A DNA stretch of 64,000 bases from Gemmatimonadota bacterium (GCA_040388625.1 JAZKBK010000006.1:234702-298701); one strand, 5' to 3'; counted from the first letter of the stretch, positions 1 through 9,022 are shown. Notes: generated by a model from the letters alone, not told the origin. Numbers and translations: made by a program.

Positions 1-253
1 GCTCTTCGACAGCCAGCGTGACCATCATTAGCGCACCGCCTGATCCGCCGTACTTTTCATCGACCTCGATTCCCATCAAGCCAAGGTCGAAGTATTGCGG
101 GATGAGAGCGGGATCTATTTTTCCGGCCTTCTCCATGGCCTTGACGCGCGGCGCGACTTCGGTGGCGGCAAATGCGGCCACCGCATCGCGGAACATCAGC
201 TCGTCCTCGGATAACATCGTAAGTGCTGGACGGATATCTTGCATTGTCGGCAT
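1..253 (-). CDS. Acyl-CoA dehydrogenase, N-terminal fragment (cut by window edge)
   Basis: Reading the minus strand from the ATG at 253 gives 84 residues that run off the window start. The fragment has the alpha-helical N-terminal domain pattern of acyl-CoA dehydrogenases: FRDAVAAFAATEVAPR, then a helix, then YFDLGLMGIEVDEKYGGSGG, the segment that leads toward the FAD/substrate domain. The family catalyses alpha,beta-dehydrogenation of acyl-CoA esters with FAD, passing electrons to ETF. Substrate length cannot be judged from this part. A second ATG lies at 244; the first was chosen because it is the most upstream. It diverges from the response-regulator gene across a 127-bp gap. Confidence 0.85.
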   Translation of the reverse strand, partial: MPTMQDIRPALTMLSEDELMFRDAVAAFAATEVAPRVKAMEKAGKIDPALIPQYFDLGLMGIEVDEKYGGSGGALMMVTLAVEE

Positions 254-313
254 CTTCGGGCAATGAGTACGGGTGGTTCAGGCGCGATTCCGGTATCTGG
301 GGAAACGAGCCAG

Positions 314-322
314 TATAGTATA
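314..322. promoter_or_regulatory. Symmetric TATAGTATA box, possible shared -10 element
   Basis: In the 127-bp gap between divergent genes the sequence TATAGTATA reads TATAGT on plus and TATACT on minus, both good -10 hexamers. No convincing -35 accompanies either, so this is only a candidate for a shared promoter core. Confidence 0.3.
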
Positions 323-380
323 GGTGAAAGTCCGGTCGTCCGCGACGGTATTCCGCGGCCCTTACCGCAGCCGAGATCAC

Positions 381-1049
381 ATGCGTGTCCTTCTCGTAGA
401 AGATGATCCAGAGCTTTCCTCCGTCATCACGGACGGCCTGCGCAACGATCACATAGAGGTCAACGCGGCGCAGGATTTTGCGACGGGCCGCGAGCGGGCC
501 CTGCTCGGGACCTTCGACGTGATCGTGCTGGACGTGCTCCTTCCGGGCGGCACCGGGTTCGATCTCTGCCGCATCATTCGGGAGCGAGGAATAACGACCC
601 CGATCCTGATGCTCACCGCCCGGGACGCTGTCGAAGATCGCGTGCGTGGTCTCGAATCCGGCGCCGACGACTATCTGACGAAACCATTCGCGTTCATGGA
701 GCTCACGGCGCGGATCAAGGCACTCGCGCGACGCCGTCCGGCCATCGCTCCGGAACACTACGACGTCGCCGATCTCCACGTCGATATTCCAACACGTGAG
801 GTGACTCGCAGAGGTGTGAAGATCGCACTGACGGCGAAGGAATTCTCGCTGCTCGAGTTTCTCGTGCAAAACGCCGGCAACGTGGTGACGCGCGGTGCGA
901 TAACGGCCCACGTGTGGGACGACAATCACGATCCGTTCACGAACGTGCTGGAAGTGCTGGTGCGGAGGCTGCGGCGCAAGATCGACGACGGCTTCGAGCC
1001 CAAGCTGATACAAACGCTCCGAGGCGCGGGTTACAGGCTGGGCGTTTGA
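381..1049 (+). CDS. OmpR/PhoB-family response regulator
   Basis: A 222-residue two-domain regulator. The receiver domain (about 1-115) has the acidic pair EDD at 7-9, phospho-acceptor Asp51 in VIVLDVLLPGG, Thr79 in MLTARD and Lys101 in YLTKPF. The C-terminal winged helix (about 125-222) ends in the typical RRLRRKIDDGF and LRGAGYRLGV segments. The ATG at 381 was chosen because it gives the standard MRVLLVEDD start. An upstream in-frame extension to 324 lacks family similarity. The stop overlaps the start of the histidine kinase by TTGA, so the two are translationally coupled and form a cognate pair. The regulon is unknown. Confidence 0.95.
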   Translation: MRVLLVEDDPELSSVITDGLRNDHIEVNAAQDFATGRERALLGTFDVIVLDVLLPGGTGFDLCRIIRERGITTPILMLTARDAVEDRVRGLESGADDYLTKPFAFMELTARIKALARRRPAIAPEHYDVADLHVDIPTREVTRRGVKIALTAKEFSLLEFLVQNAGNVVTRGAITAHVWDDNHDPFTNVLEVLVRRLRRKIDDGFEPKLIQTLRGAGYRLGV

Positions 1050-2329
1050 CGGACAATCTCGCACGCCTTCGCAGGCGTCTCACGATATGGTACGCCGTGA
1101 CGCTCGGCACCATCGTCGTCCTGCTGGGCGCCGGTCTGTTCATCGCAATACGGTCGCAGATCTCGTCGCAGCTGAATGCGTCACTCGCGATGGCATCCGA
1201 CGCAATTCAGCGCGCCACCAGTATCCGCGAAGCGGAGCAGGCGTCGGCGTCGGGAGCTGTGATGGACGCTGTCGGCGAGCTTCGCATTCCCGACCGCGAC
1301 CTGTATCTCTTCGACCACAATGCGAGGCCGTTGGTCCCGTCCACCGCGCCGGCGGCAATCACCAATGCCGCGCGAACCGCATTGCAGGATTCGACTGCCC
1401 TGCTCACTCTGTATCCTCCCAACGATCACGTACTGCGAGTGTCCGCGAAGCGGTTCCGTTCGCGCGGCGGAAACGTCTACGTGTCGGTTGCGGTCGCCGA
1501 TCAGCTCGAGCTCGAGGATCAGTACGCCAACCTCATCCTCGCGTTCGGCGCGGCCGCGCTCGGCGCACTCGTATTGTTTGCCGCCGGCGGCTCGTTCCTT
1601 ACACGCAAATCGATCGAGCCGGTAGAGCGTACGATGAACTACATGCGGCGGTTCATGGCCGATGCCGCGCACGAGCTGCGTACGCCGCTGGCAGTGGTCC
1701 GCAGCCGCGCCGAGGTCGCGCTCGCTTCCGGCGGTGATAGCGGCCGGGAGCGCGAGGCGCTGGTTGCCATCGAGCGCGAGGCCACCCGGCTTGGCAAGAT
1801 CGTGGAGGACCTGCTGCTCCTCGCGCGGTCCGACGCCGGCGGCTGGCCGGTCACGATGAAGCGGATATTTCTGGATGACGTGGTGTCCGATGCGGTGAGC
1901 GCCGCCAGCGCGCTGGCATCGCGCAGCGGCGTCAGCCTGTCTCTGGATGCGTTCGAGGAAGCTTCGATAGACGGCGACGAAGCGCTGGTGCGCCAACTGA
2001 CGATGATCCTCCTCGACAACGCCATCAAGTTCACGCCGTCGGGCGGATCGGTAACGGTGTCGGTGACCAGCTCGCCCCAGGGACCGCTGCTCGCAGTTGC
2101 CGATTCCGGAACCGGGATACCCAGCGACCAGATGGCGCACATTTTCGAGCGCTTCTATCGGGGCGATGCGGCGCGCGCCCGCGGTGACGGAGCGGGGCTT
2201 GGGCTGTCCATCGGCCAGTGGATTGCGGACGTCCATCACGCACGCATCACATTCCGCTCCGAACCGGGCAACGGCACGGTCGCCGAAGTCCGATTCCCCG
2301 CGCCACCGCGAGGCAGGACGCCTGAGTAA
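1046..2329 (+). CDS. Sensor histidine kinase partner of the upstream regulator
   Basis: A 427-residue membrane kinase if translation starts at TTG 1046, which overlaps the regulator's TGA. Transmembrane segments lie at about 14-34 and 161-184 and enclose a periplasmic sensor of about 125 residues. The second helix leads almost directly to the dimerization helix with phospho-His209 (AAHELRTPLAVV), so there is little or no HAMP domain. ATPase motifs follow: N box DNAIKFTPSG near 324, G1 DSGTGIP near 353, F box FERFYRG and G2 GAGLGLSI near 383. An in-frame upstream GTG/ATG would place the start inside the regulator and is less likely. The ligand cannot be inferred. Confidence 0.9.
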   Translation: MTDNLARLRRRLTIWYAVTLGTIVVLLGAGLFIAIRSQISSQLNASLAMASDAIQRATSIREAEQASASGAVMDAVGELRIPDRDLYLFDHNARPLVPSTAPAAITNAARTALQDSTALLTLYPPNDHVLRVSAKRFRSRGGNVYVSVAVADQLELEDQYANLILAFGAAALGALVLFAAGGSFLTRKSIEPVERTMNYMRRFMADAAHELRTPLAVVRSRAEVALASGGDSGREREALVAIEREATRLGKIVEDLLLLARSDAGGWPVTMKRIFLDDVVSDAVSAASALASRSGVSLSLDAFEEASIDGDEALVRQLTMILLDNAIKFTPSGGSVTVSVTSSPQGPLLAVADSGTGIPSDQMAHIFERFYRGDAARARGDGAGLGLSIGQWIADVHHARITFRSEPGNGTVAEVRFPAPPRGRTPE

Positions 2330-2357
2330 TCGGCACCGGTTTGATTATGATTTGAAG

Positions 2358-3425
2358 ATGCAAAACCCTTTTCAAGAGGCTCTCGTGTTCGCACGCTTTC
2401 TCTCGCTCGCCACGCTGGCGTTCGGGTCGGCCCTGGTAGCGGCGCCGCTTTGCGCACAAACGGCGACAAGCGGTTTTCATGTTACGCGTCGCATTGCTGT
2501 TGCCGGAGAGGGTGGATGGGACTACGTCACATTCGACACCGCGCGCAGCAGATTATTCATCTCGCGCTCCACGCGCGTGCAGGTGGTCGACGCAAATTCC
2601 GGCCAGCTCATCGCCGAGATTCCCAACACTGGTGGCGTGCATGGAATCGCTCTCGCCTACGGGCTCGGCAAGGGATACACGAGCAACGGTCGTGATACGA
2701 CGGTGACGGTATTCGATTTCGTGACGCTCGCACCCAAAAAGGTGATCCGCGTTACGGGAGCAAATCCCGATGGAATACTGTACGATTCAGTCACCAACCG
2801 CGTATTCACATTCAATGGCCGCGGCCAGAACACGACGGCGATCGACGCTGTTGGCGATTCAGTCGTGGGCACGCTCGCTTTGGGCGGCAAGCCTGAAGCC
2901 GCCGTTTCAGACGGTGCAGGTCACATCTTCGTCAACATCGAGGACAAGAGCACCATAGTCGAGTTCGACGCCACGAAGCTGACCGTGCTTCATACATATC
3001 CGATTGCTCCTTGCGAGGAGCCTAGTGGATTGGCGATGGATCAGGCGCATCACCTGCTCTTCGCAGGATGTGGCAACAAAATGATGGGCATCATCGATTC
3101 CAACACCGGCCAGGTCGTGGCGACCCCGCCGACAGACGCCGGCACCGATGCCAACGCCTTCGATCCCGTGACCGGAACCGCATTCAGCTCGAACGGCGCT
3201 GGAACACTCACACTCGTGACGCAGCCCACGCCTGGAAAATTCACGAGCGAGAACATCCCGACCGAGCGAGGGGCGCGCACGATGGCACTGGATCCCAAGA
3301 CGCACCGGGTCTATCTCATCACGGCCAGCTTCAATCCAGCGCCGGCTCCCACCGCAGCGCAGCCACGTACGCGGCCGAGCATGGTGCCGGGTTCATTTGT
3401 GGTACTGGTGGTCGGAAAGGAGTGA
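2358..3425 (+). CDS. Secreted YVTN/YncE-type beta-propeller protein
   Basis: 355 residues. A signal peptide (hydrophobic FLSLATLAFGSALVAAPLC followed by AQ) is followed by repeats of about 45 residues with blade patterns such as VQVVDANSGQLIAEIP, TVTVFDFVTLAPKKVI and MGIIDSNTGQVVA. These are characteristic of seven-bladed YVTN/YncE propellers. The family binds ligands or acts as extracytoplasmic scaffolds, and no catalytic residues are evident. The C-terminus is proline-rich and low complexity (APAPTAAQPRTRPS). The gene lies 28 bp after the kinase on the same strand and could be read through from it. The ATG at 2358 was chosen because it gives an intact signal peptide. The exact role is unknown. 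Confidence 0.75.
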   Translation: MQNPFQEALVFARFLSLATLAFGSALVAAPLCAQTATSGFHVTRRIAVAGEGGWDYVTFDTARSRLFISRSTRVQVVDANSGQLIAEIPNTGGVHGIALAYGLGKGYTSNGRDTTVTVFDFVTLAPKKVIRVTGANPDGILYDSVTNRVFTFNGRGQNTTAIDAVGDSVVGTLALGGKPEAAVSDGAGHIFVNIEDKSTIVEFDATKLTVLHTYPIAPCEEPSGLAMDQAHHLLFAGCGNKMMGIIDSNTGQVVATPPTDAGTDANAFDPVTGTAFSSNGAGTLTLVTQPTPGKFTSENIPTERGARTMALDPKTHRVYLITASFNPAPAPTAAQPRTRPSMVPGSFVVLVVGKE

Positions 3426-3447
3426 CCTCGCGGGGCCGGTCGCGGCG

Positions 3448-5373
3448 TCAACTCGCGACGGCGACCGGCTTCACGAGAACGTCGGCGAACACCTCGAGGG
3501 CAAGCTCTGCCTTGCCGAATGGCGCTGATACCTGAACGCCCGCGACCATTGGCTGCACGCGCTCGAGCATTTCCCGCGCGATCGCGATCCCTTCCTGTAT
3601 CGCGTGTTCCTTGGACACAGCATTAGCACGACGCATGCGCGCGATGATTTCGTCTGGCACGGTGACACCGGGCACTTCGTTCGCGAGGAATTCCGCATTT
3701 CTGACTGAAACGAGCGGCCAGATTCCGGCGACGACGGGAATCCGGAGCAACTCGATGCTGCGCAGAAACGTCTCGAGCTGGCCCGCGTCGAACACGGGCT
3801 GAGTAATCGCATACTCGGCGCCGGCTTCAACCTTCCATTCGAAGCGTCGTCGTTCGTTGGCGACATCGAGTGCAGCTGGATTCACCCCGACCCCTACAAC
3901 AAACTGCGTCGGCTCGCCGATTGCATTACCGCCGGGATCCAGTCCGCGATTGAGACTGCTCACGAGGTTCGTGAGGCCGATCGAATCGATGTCGAATACG
4001 GCAGTCGCTGACGGATACGGCCCCATCTTCGGTGGATCGCCTGTGATCAGCAATAGGTTTCGGAGTCCTACGGCGGAAGCACCGAGCAGATCGCTGAGCA
4101 TGCCCAGCAGGTTGCGATCGCGACAGCAGTAATGCGTGACGGTTTCGATGTGCGCGTTCTGCTCGATGAGCAAACTCGTGAGGACCGCGCCCATGCGACT
4201 CTGCGCGCGCGGACCGTCGGGGACGTTGATCGCATCGACGCCGGCGTCGCGCAACGCCGCGGCGTCGCGCAGCAGCTTTGACGCGTCCACGCCACGCGGC
4301 GGAACCAGCTCGACCGACGTTACAAATTCTCCGGCCGCGATTTTCTTCGCCCAGCGCGACCGATCACCGAAGGGAACGGGTGCGACACCGGTTGCCTTGT
4401 TCTCCGAAGGGACATGCGTGACTGTAGCGCGCGAAGTGCGCCCCGAGCGCGGGGCCAGCGGTCGCACACCTTCGGCGATCTCGCGGATGTGCGCCGGAGT
4501 GGTCCCGCAGCATCCGCCGATCAGCTTCGCACCGGCTACGACGAGATGGCGCGCATAGGTGGACATGTATTCCGGACTCGCCATGTACATCGTGCGCCCG
4601 CCAACGTCGCGCGGCATGCCCGCGTTAGGCTGCGCACTGAGCTTGCGTGCCGTGAGTGGCGCCATCTTCTCGATCGCCTCGAGAATCGTCTGCGGGCCGA
4701 CGGAGCAGTTGAGGCCGATGATGTCTGCACCTGCGGAATCCAGCGCACGCACGATGTCTTCCGGAGTTGCACCGTACGCAGTGACGCCATCCGCATTGAT
4801 GGCTACCTGCGCGATGACGGGCATTGCCGCATCGACTGCGCGCGCCGCAGCTATCGCCTGGGTCAGCTCGTCCAGATCCGAAAACGTCTCCAGGATGAAA
4901 AGATCGGCACCGCCGTCCTTGAGCGCCTGCATCTGCTCCGCGAAGATCTCGCGCGCATCGTCGCGCGACGTCGGTCCGTACGGCTCCAGGCGAACACCAA
5001 GTGGACCGACTGCACCGGCAACCAGAACAGCATCGCCAGCCGACGTGCGAGCCAGTTTCGCCGCAGCGGTATTGATCTGCCGCACATCGGCGGACAGACC
5101 GTGTTGCTCCAGCTTGATTCTGTTGGCGCCAAAGGTATTTGTCTCGATCACCTCGGCGCCGGCACTCACATACTCGTCGTGAATCGAGCTGATGAGCTCC
5201 GGCGCGCGAATGCTCAGCTCATCGTAGCACTGATTGATGAACACTCCGCGGGCGTAGATCATCGTCCCCATCGCGCCGTCGAAAACGACCAGCGCCTCGG
5301 GATCGAGCAGCCGCCTCAGCAGCGCGTCACGCAAGCGCAGGCTCCCGCTCTGCCGCGGCGCCACGCACAGCAT
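3448..5373 (-). CDS. Bifunctional homocysteine S-methyltransferase / 5,10-methylenetetrahydrofolate reductase
   Basis: A 641-residue fusion like Bacillus YitJ. Residues about 15-305 form a homocysteine methyltransferase barrel: FDGAMGTMIYARG, and the zinc cysteines Cys223 (GLNCSVGP), Cys288 and Cys289 (IGGCCGTTP). After a linker, residues about 345-630 are a MetF-type methylenetetrahydrofolate reductase (FVTSVELVPPRG, THYCCRDRN, LLITGDPPK, YAITQPVFD). Such fusions reduce methylene-THF and may pass methyl groups to homocysteine. The ATG at 5373 overlaps the metH 3' end by 47 bp. GTG 5364 or TTG 5334 are possible alternative starts. The overlap places it in the metH operon, so the SAM-responsive leader upstream of metH should also control it. 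It contains no cobalamin domain. Confidence 0.93.
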   Translation of the reverse strand: MLCVAPRQSGSLRLRDALLRRLLDPEALVVFDGAMGTMIYARGVFINQCYDELSIRAPELISSIHDEYVSAGAEVIETNTFGANRIKLEQHGLSADVRQINTAAAKLARTSAGDAVLVAGAVGPLGVRLEPYGPTSRDDAREIFAEQMQALKDGGADLFILETFSDLDELTQAIAAARAVDAAMPVIAQVAINADGVTAYGATPEDIVRALDSAGADIIGLNCSVGPQTILEAIEKMAPLTARKLSAQPNAGMPRDVGGRTMYMASPEYMSTYARHLVVAGAKLIGGCCGTTPAHIREIAEGVRPLAPRSGRTSRATVTHVPSENKATGVAPVPFGDRSRWAKKIAAGEFVTSVELVPPRGVDASKLLRDAAALRDAGVDAINVPDGPRAQSRMGAVLTSLLIEQNAHIETVTHYCCRDRNLLGMLSDLLGASAVGLRNLLLITGDPPKMGPYPSATAVFDIDSIGLTNLVSSLNRGLDPGGNAIGEPTQFVVGVGVNPAALDVANERRRFEWKVEAGAEYAITQPVFDAGQLETFLRSIELLRIPVVAGIWPLVSVRNAEFLANEVPGVTVPDEIIARMRRANAVSKEHAIQEGIAIAREMLERVQPMVAGVQVSAPFGKAELALEVFADVLVKPVAVAS

Positions 5374-8300
5374 AGTAGCGTGCCTCGGGATGGTGCATGA
5401 TCACAGCCGCAGTCGATTGCTCCGGCATCAGTTGGAACGACTCGCTCAACACCATGCCGATCTCCTCGCTCGCGGGGAGCAACCTGAAGACAACTGCGTG
5501 ATCTTCCAGATCCGGGCAGGCACCATAGCCCCACGAATAGCGTTTGCCCGAATCGATGCCCAACTCCGCCTTGACGTTTCGGTGACTCCATTCCGCCAAC
5601 GCCTCAGCGGTCTCGACGCCGAGCCCGTGCCGGTAGTACGCCTCCGCATATTCGTTCGCGGCCTGCAGTGTGGCGAACTTTTCCGTGGCCGCATGGCCGA
5701 CCGTCACAACTTGCAGTGGTAACACGTCGACGACACCCGAGTCGACCGAGCGGACGTAATCCGCGAGACAGAGCCGCTCGCGTCCTACCATTCGCGGAAA
5801 TGTGAAGCGTGCGGTCTCGCGCTTGGTTCCGTCAGCTGCGTACGCACCGGCGTCATAAACGATGATCTCGTTGCCGGACGACTGCACCGGGAAATATCCG
5901 TACACGACTTCCGGCTTGAGCCACCCCTCGGCTTTCGCCTCCGCCTTGAGTCGCTCCAGGACGGGCTCGAACTCCTCGCGCACCGTGCGCTGATACTGCT
6001 CGCCCGAGCCGCGGGCGCCCCACTGGAGGCGATACAACTCGTCCAGATCGAGATACTCGAACACATCGTCAAGCGGAATGTCGCGCAGCACACGCGGTCC
6101 CCAGAACGGCGGCGTCGGGATCGGATTGTCGGCAGCGACGTCGCTCCGCGTCGTCGAATCCGTTCCCGCAGCGGTGTCCTTCCCTACCTGCGTATGCAGA
6201 AAGATGTCCTTGTGCGCATCAGCCATCAGTTTCTCGACGAAGTCGGCCTTGCGCGTGTCATCCTGCAGCACGTCCATGGTGTCGAGACCTTCGAACGCGT
6301 CTTTGCAGTAGAACACACCGGCATCATACGCGCGCTCTCCGTCCACGAACATCGCGCGCCGTCCGAAGCGCCGGTTGATCGCGGCGCCGCCAATCATCAC
6401 GGGGATGTGGATGCCACGCTTGTCCAGCTCCTGAACGCACAACGGCATCTGCTTGGATGTAGAAACCAGCAATGCGCTCAACCCGATCGCGTCGGCATTG
6501 ACCTCGATCGCCTTCTCGATGATCGTATTCACCGGGACCTGCTTGCCCAGGTCATATACGGTGTAGCCGTTGTTCGAGAGAATAGTATTGACGAGCGACT
6601 TTCCGATGTCGTGCACGTCGCCGTACACGGTCGCGAGCACCACGCGGCCCTTGGTGTATCCCTCGCTCTTCTCCAGGAACTTCTCGAGATGCTGCACGGC
6701 CTTCTTCATCACTTCGGCAGACTGCAGTACGAACGGAAGAATCAATTCACCGGCCCCGAACTTGTCGCCGACGTCCTTCATCGCCGGCAGCAGAACACCA
6801 TTCAGCACGCGAACCGGATCGGTGCGCACGTTCGCGGCATCGAGCGCATCCTCGATCCCTTCCTTCTTTCGGTGCAACACCATCCAGTGAATCTTCTCAT
6901 CCGCCGTCATGCCTGCCGTCGGATCTTCCTTGGCCGCCGGACCGGATGTACCTGGTTCCGGCGCCGCCGAGAAGTACTCGATGAACATCTGCAACGCATC
7001 GGGCCTGCGATTGAACACGAGATCGTCGGCGACCGCGCGCTCAGCAGTCGATATCTCGGCGTACGGCCTGATGTGCGCCGGATTCACGATCGCGGCGTCC
7101 AGCCCAGCCTGCACGCAGTGATGCAGGAACACCGAATTGAGCACCGAGCGCGCCTCGGTAGTCAATCCGAACGATACGTTTGAAACGCCGAGAATCGTTC
7201 CGACACCCGGCAGCTCGCGCTTGATGAGTCTGATTCCTTCGATGGTCTCTGCCGCGGAATCGATCCACTCCGCGTCACCGGTCGCGAGCGTGAAGGTGAG
7301 CGCATCGTACAACAGATCTTCGGGCGCAAGGCCATACTCGCCGACAGCTATGTCGTAGATCTTGCGAGCCACTTCCAGCTTGCGCTCACGCGTCTTGGCC
7401 ATGCCGATCTCGTCGATCGTCAGCGCAACGACGGCTGCACCGTGCTTCTTGACGAGAGGCACGATGGATTCGATGCGTTTGCGGCCGTTCTCCATGTTGA
7501 TCGAATTCACGATCGCGCGGCCTGGCACATGTTCCAGCGCTGCCGCAACGACGTTTGCTTCGGTGGAGTCGATCATGAGCGGCGCTTCGACGCCCATCGA
7601 CAGCAGTTTCACAACCTGAGACATCTGCTCCGCTTCGTCCGATCGCTCGGTGACGGCGACGCATACGTCCAGCACGTGCGCGCCCGAATCCACCTGTTCG
7701 CGGCCAACCTCCACGATCGACTCGTAGTCCTCCGCGAGCAGAAAGCGCTTGACGCGACGCGAGCCCTGCGCGTTGACACGCTCGCCGACTATCAATGGCG
7801 GCGGCGTCTGACGCAGGGAAGTGGCGCGCATGGCCGAGGAGACCATCGGAAGACGCGGCTCCTCGCGCTCGCGCGTCGACGGCTTCGCTCCGGGTGCGCG
7901 CAGCTCGTTCACGCGCGTGACTATCGCTGCGAGATGCTCCGGGGTCGTTCCACAGCAGCCACCGACAATACGGACGCCGAAATCGCGTACGAACTCGCCA
8001 AGCGCGTCTGCCATCGGCGCGGGCTCGAGCGGATAGATCGCGTCGCCGGTGCCCGTGTTGAGCGGCAGTCCGGCGTTCGGAATCACCGACAACGGCAGCG
8101 TCGCGTTTTCCGCAAGGAACCGAATCGGCTCGCGCATGTGCTCGGGGCCGGTCGAACAGTTCAGGCCGATCACATCCACGTGCAGTGATTCGAGCGTCGT
8201 CATCGCGCTCGCGATGTCGGTGCCGAGCAGCATGCGGCCACTCACGTCGAGTGTCACCTGCGCCTGCACGGCGACACGCTTCCCCATCTCCTGGAACGCG

Positions 8301-8875
8301 CGCTCGATGCCGACAACCGCCGCCTTTACTTCGAGAATGTCCTGCGACGTCTCGATGAGAAGCACATCCGCGCCGCCCTCGATGAGCGCCTTCGCCTGCG
8401 CGCAGTAGTTGGATGCGAGCTCTTCGAAGGTCACCTTCGACAGCACGGGATCCGTGCTGGACGGGAGCATTCCGGTCGGACCCATGGAGCCGGCCACGAA
8501 TCGTGGACGATCCGGCGTCGCGAACTTGTCGCACGCGGCGCGGGCAAGCTGCGCGGCCTTCACGTTCAGATCGTGCGCCCTGTCCAGCAGCCCCCACTCT
8601 TCCAGTCGGCGCGGCGTCGATTGAAAGGTGCACGTCTCGACGACATCACACCCGACAGCGAGGAACGATTCGTGAATTTCCTGAATCACATCCGGCCGCG
8701 TGAGCACCAGGTTGTCATTGCATCCTTCCAGCGCCTTGCCACCGAAATCGTCGGGGGTGAGATGATAACGCTGGATGTTGGTTCCCATCGCGCCGTCGTA
8801 GACGAGGACGCGGTCGGCGAGTGCGGCGAGATACGCGGACGAAATGGAGCGGTCGGGAGAGCTTGAAGTAGTCAT
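5327..8875 (-). CDS. metH: Cobalamin-dependent methionine synthase
   Basis: 1182 residues with full-length MetH architecture. The homocysteine domain (about 15-325) has zinc ligands Cys240 (GLNCSTGP), Cys307 and Cys308 (VGGCCGTTPEH). The pterin domain (about 360-620) begins IVGERVNAQGSRRVKR. The cobalamin cap and Rossmann domain (about 655-900) carries the axial-histidine motif GDVHDIGKS (His755). The C-terminal AdoMet reactivation domain (about 925-1182) has RYSWGYGACPDLEDH. It transfers a methyl group from methyl-THF to homocysteine through methylcobalamin. The ATG at 8875 lies 12 bp after an intrinsic terminator, and no methionine downstream would preserve the domain start. It is the first gene of a two-gene operon with the fused methyltransferase/MTHFR. 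Confidence 0.97.
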   Translation of the reverse strand: MTTSSSPDRSISSAYLAALADRVLVYDGAMGTNIQRYHLTPDDFGGKALEGCNDNLVLTRPDVIQEIHESFLAVGCDVVETCTFQSTPRRLEEWGLLDRAHDLNVKAAQLARAACDKFATPDRPRFVAGSMGPTGMLPSSTDPVLSKVTFEELASNYCAQAKALIEGGADVLLIETSQDILEVKAAVVGIERAFQEMGKRVAVQAQVTLDVSGRMLLGTDIASAMTTLESLHVDVIGLNCSTGPEHMREPIRFLAENATLPLSVIPNAGLPLNTGTGDAIYPLEPAPMADALGEFVRDFGVRIVGGCCGTTPEHLAAIVTRVNELRAPGAKPSTREREEPRLPMVSSAMRATSLRQTPPPLIVGERVNAQGSRRVKRFLLAEDYESIVEVGREQVDSGAHVLDVCVAVTERSDEAEQMSQVVKLLSMGVEAPLMIDSTEANVVAAALEHVPGRAIVNSINMENGRKRIESIVPLVKKHGAAVVALTIDEIGMAKTRERKLEVARKIYDIAVGEYGLAPEDLLYDALTFTLATGDAEWIDSAAETIEGIRLIKRELPGVGTILGVSNVSFGLTTEARSVLNSVFLHHCVQAGLDAAIVNPAHIRPYAEISTAERAVADDLVFNRRPDALQMFIEYFSAAPEPGTSGPAAKEDPTAGMTADEKIHWMVLHRKKEGIEDALDAANVRTDPVRVLNGVLLPAMKDVGDKFGAGELILPFVLQSAEVMKKAVQHLEKFLEKSEGYTKGRVVLATVYGDVHDIGKSLVNTILSNNGYTVYDLGKQVPVNTIIEKAIEVNADAIGLSALLVSTSKQMPLCVQELDKRGIHIPVMIGGAAINRRFGRRAMFVDGERAYDAGVFYCKDAFEGLDTMDVLQDDTRKADFVEKLMADAHKDIFLHTQVGKDTAAGTDSTTRSDVAADNPIPTPPFWGPRVLRDIPLDDVFEYLDLDELYRLQWGARGSGEQYQRTVREEFEPVLERLKAEAKAEGWLKPEVVYGYFPVQSSGNEIIVYDAGAYAADGTKRETARFTFPRMVGRERLCLADYVRSVDSGVVDVLPLQVVTVGHAATEKFATLQAANEYAEAYYRHGLGVETAEALAEWSHRNVKAELGIDSGKRYSWGYGACPDLEDHAVVFRLLPASEEIGMVLSESFQLMPEQSTAAVIMHHPEARYYAVRGAAAEREPALA

Positions 8876-8887
8876 ACCACCGTAAAT

Positions 8888-8919
8888 ACAAAAAGAGGCC
8901 CGGCGGGGAGCGCCGGGCC
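8888..8919 (-). terminator. Intrinsic terminator in the metH leader (attenuator)
   Basis: On the minus strand a perfect 9-bp GC stem (GGCCCGGCG / CGCCGGGCC, loop CTCCC) is followed by TCTTTTTG. It sits only 12 bp before the metH ATG, too close for a promoter in between. Transcripts reaching metH must therefore pass it, which makes it a regulated attenuator rather than simply the end of the upstream gene. Confidence 0.85.
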
Positions 8920-8925
8920 ATGAGG

Positions 8926-8982
8926 GGCGCTTTAGCGAAAGTTTTACGTGGTCGCAATTTGCCTGAAATCGCCACGGGTATC
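8926..8982 (-). ncRNA. SAM-II-type riboswitch aptamer upstream of metH
   Basis: Read 5' to 3' on minus, the leader has CCGTGG, then CGATTT, a short loop, TTGCGA, then CCACG, an A-rich linker and CGCTAAAG. This order matches the SAM-II (metA element) aptamer as I remember it: a P1 stem (CGTGG/CCACG), a conserved GAUUU in loop 1, and a pseudoknot strand ending in GCUAAA. The pseudoknot can form here: loop GCGA pairs with 3' UCGC, and loop GGC pairs with GCC in GCGCC after the CUAAA. The 3' GCGCC can instead pair with GGCGC in the following terminator stem, giving a simple on/off logic in which SAM favours termination. Location before metH fits. The match is from memory of the consensus, not from a covariance search. 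Confidence 0.75.
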
Positions 8983-8993
8983 GGTTGTCTCGA

Positions 8994-9022
8994 ACGATAG
9001 CCCCGAAAGCCACCCGGGACAA
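8994..9022 (-). promoter_or_regulatory. Candidate promoter for the metH operon
   Basis: On minus, TTGTCC (9022-9017) and TATCGT (8999-8994) are separated by exactly 17 bp. The predicted start near 8987 would begin the transcript just before the SAM-II aptamer. Confidence 0.5.

Noticed and set aside
57..1064. Long minus-strand ORF opposite the response regulator
   Set aside because: Arg/His-rich translation, no family match, antisense to a clear regulator; a product of GC-rich codon bias.
1181..2239. Minus-strand ORF opposite the histidine kinase
   Set aside because: Basic, featureless translation that mirrors the kinase codons; no start-site support.
6194..7183. Plus-strand ORF inside metH
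   Set aside because: Antisense shadow of metH with low-complexity His/Arg content.
8926..8982. SAM-I, SAH or cobalamin riboswitch before metH
   Set aside because: The kink-turn and GAAA landmarks of SAM-I, the GC-rich SAH core and the B12 box were not found; only the SAM-II pattern fits.
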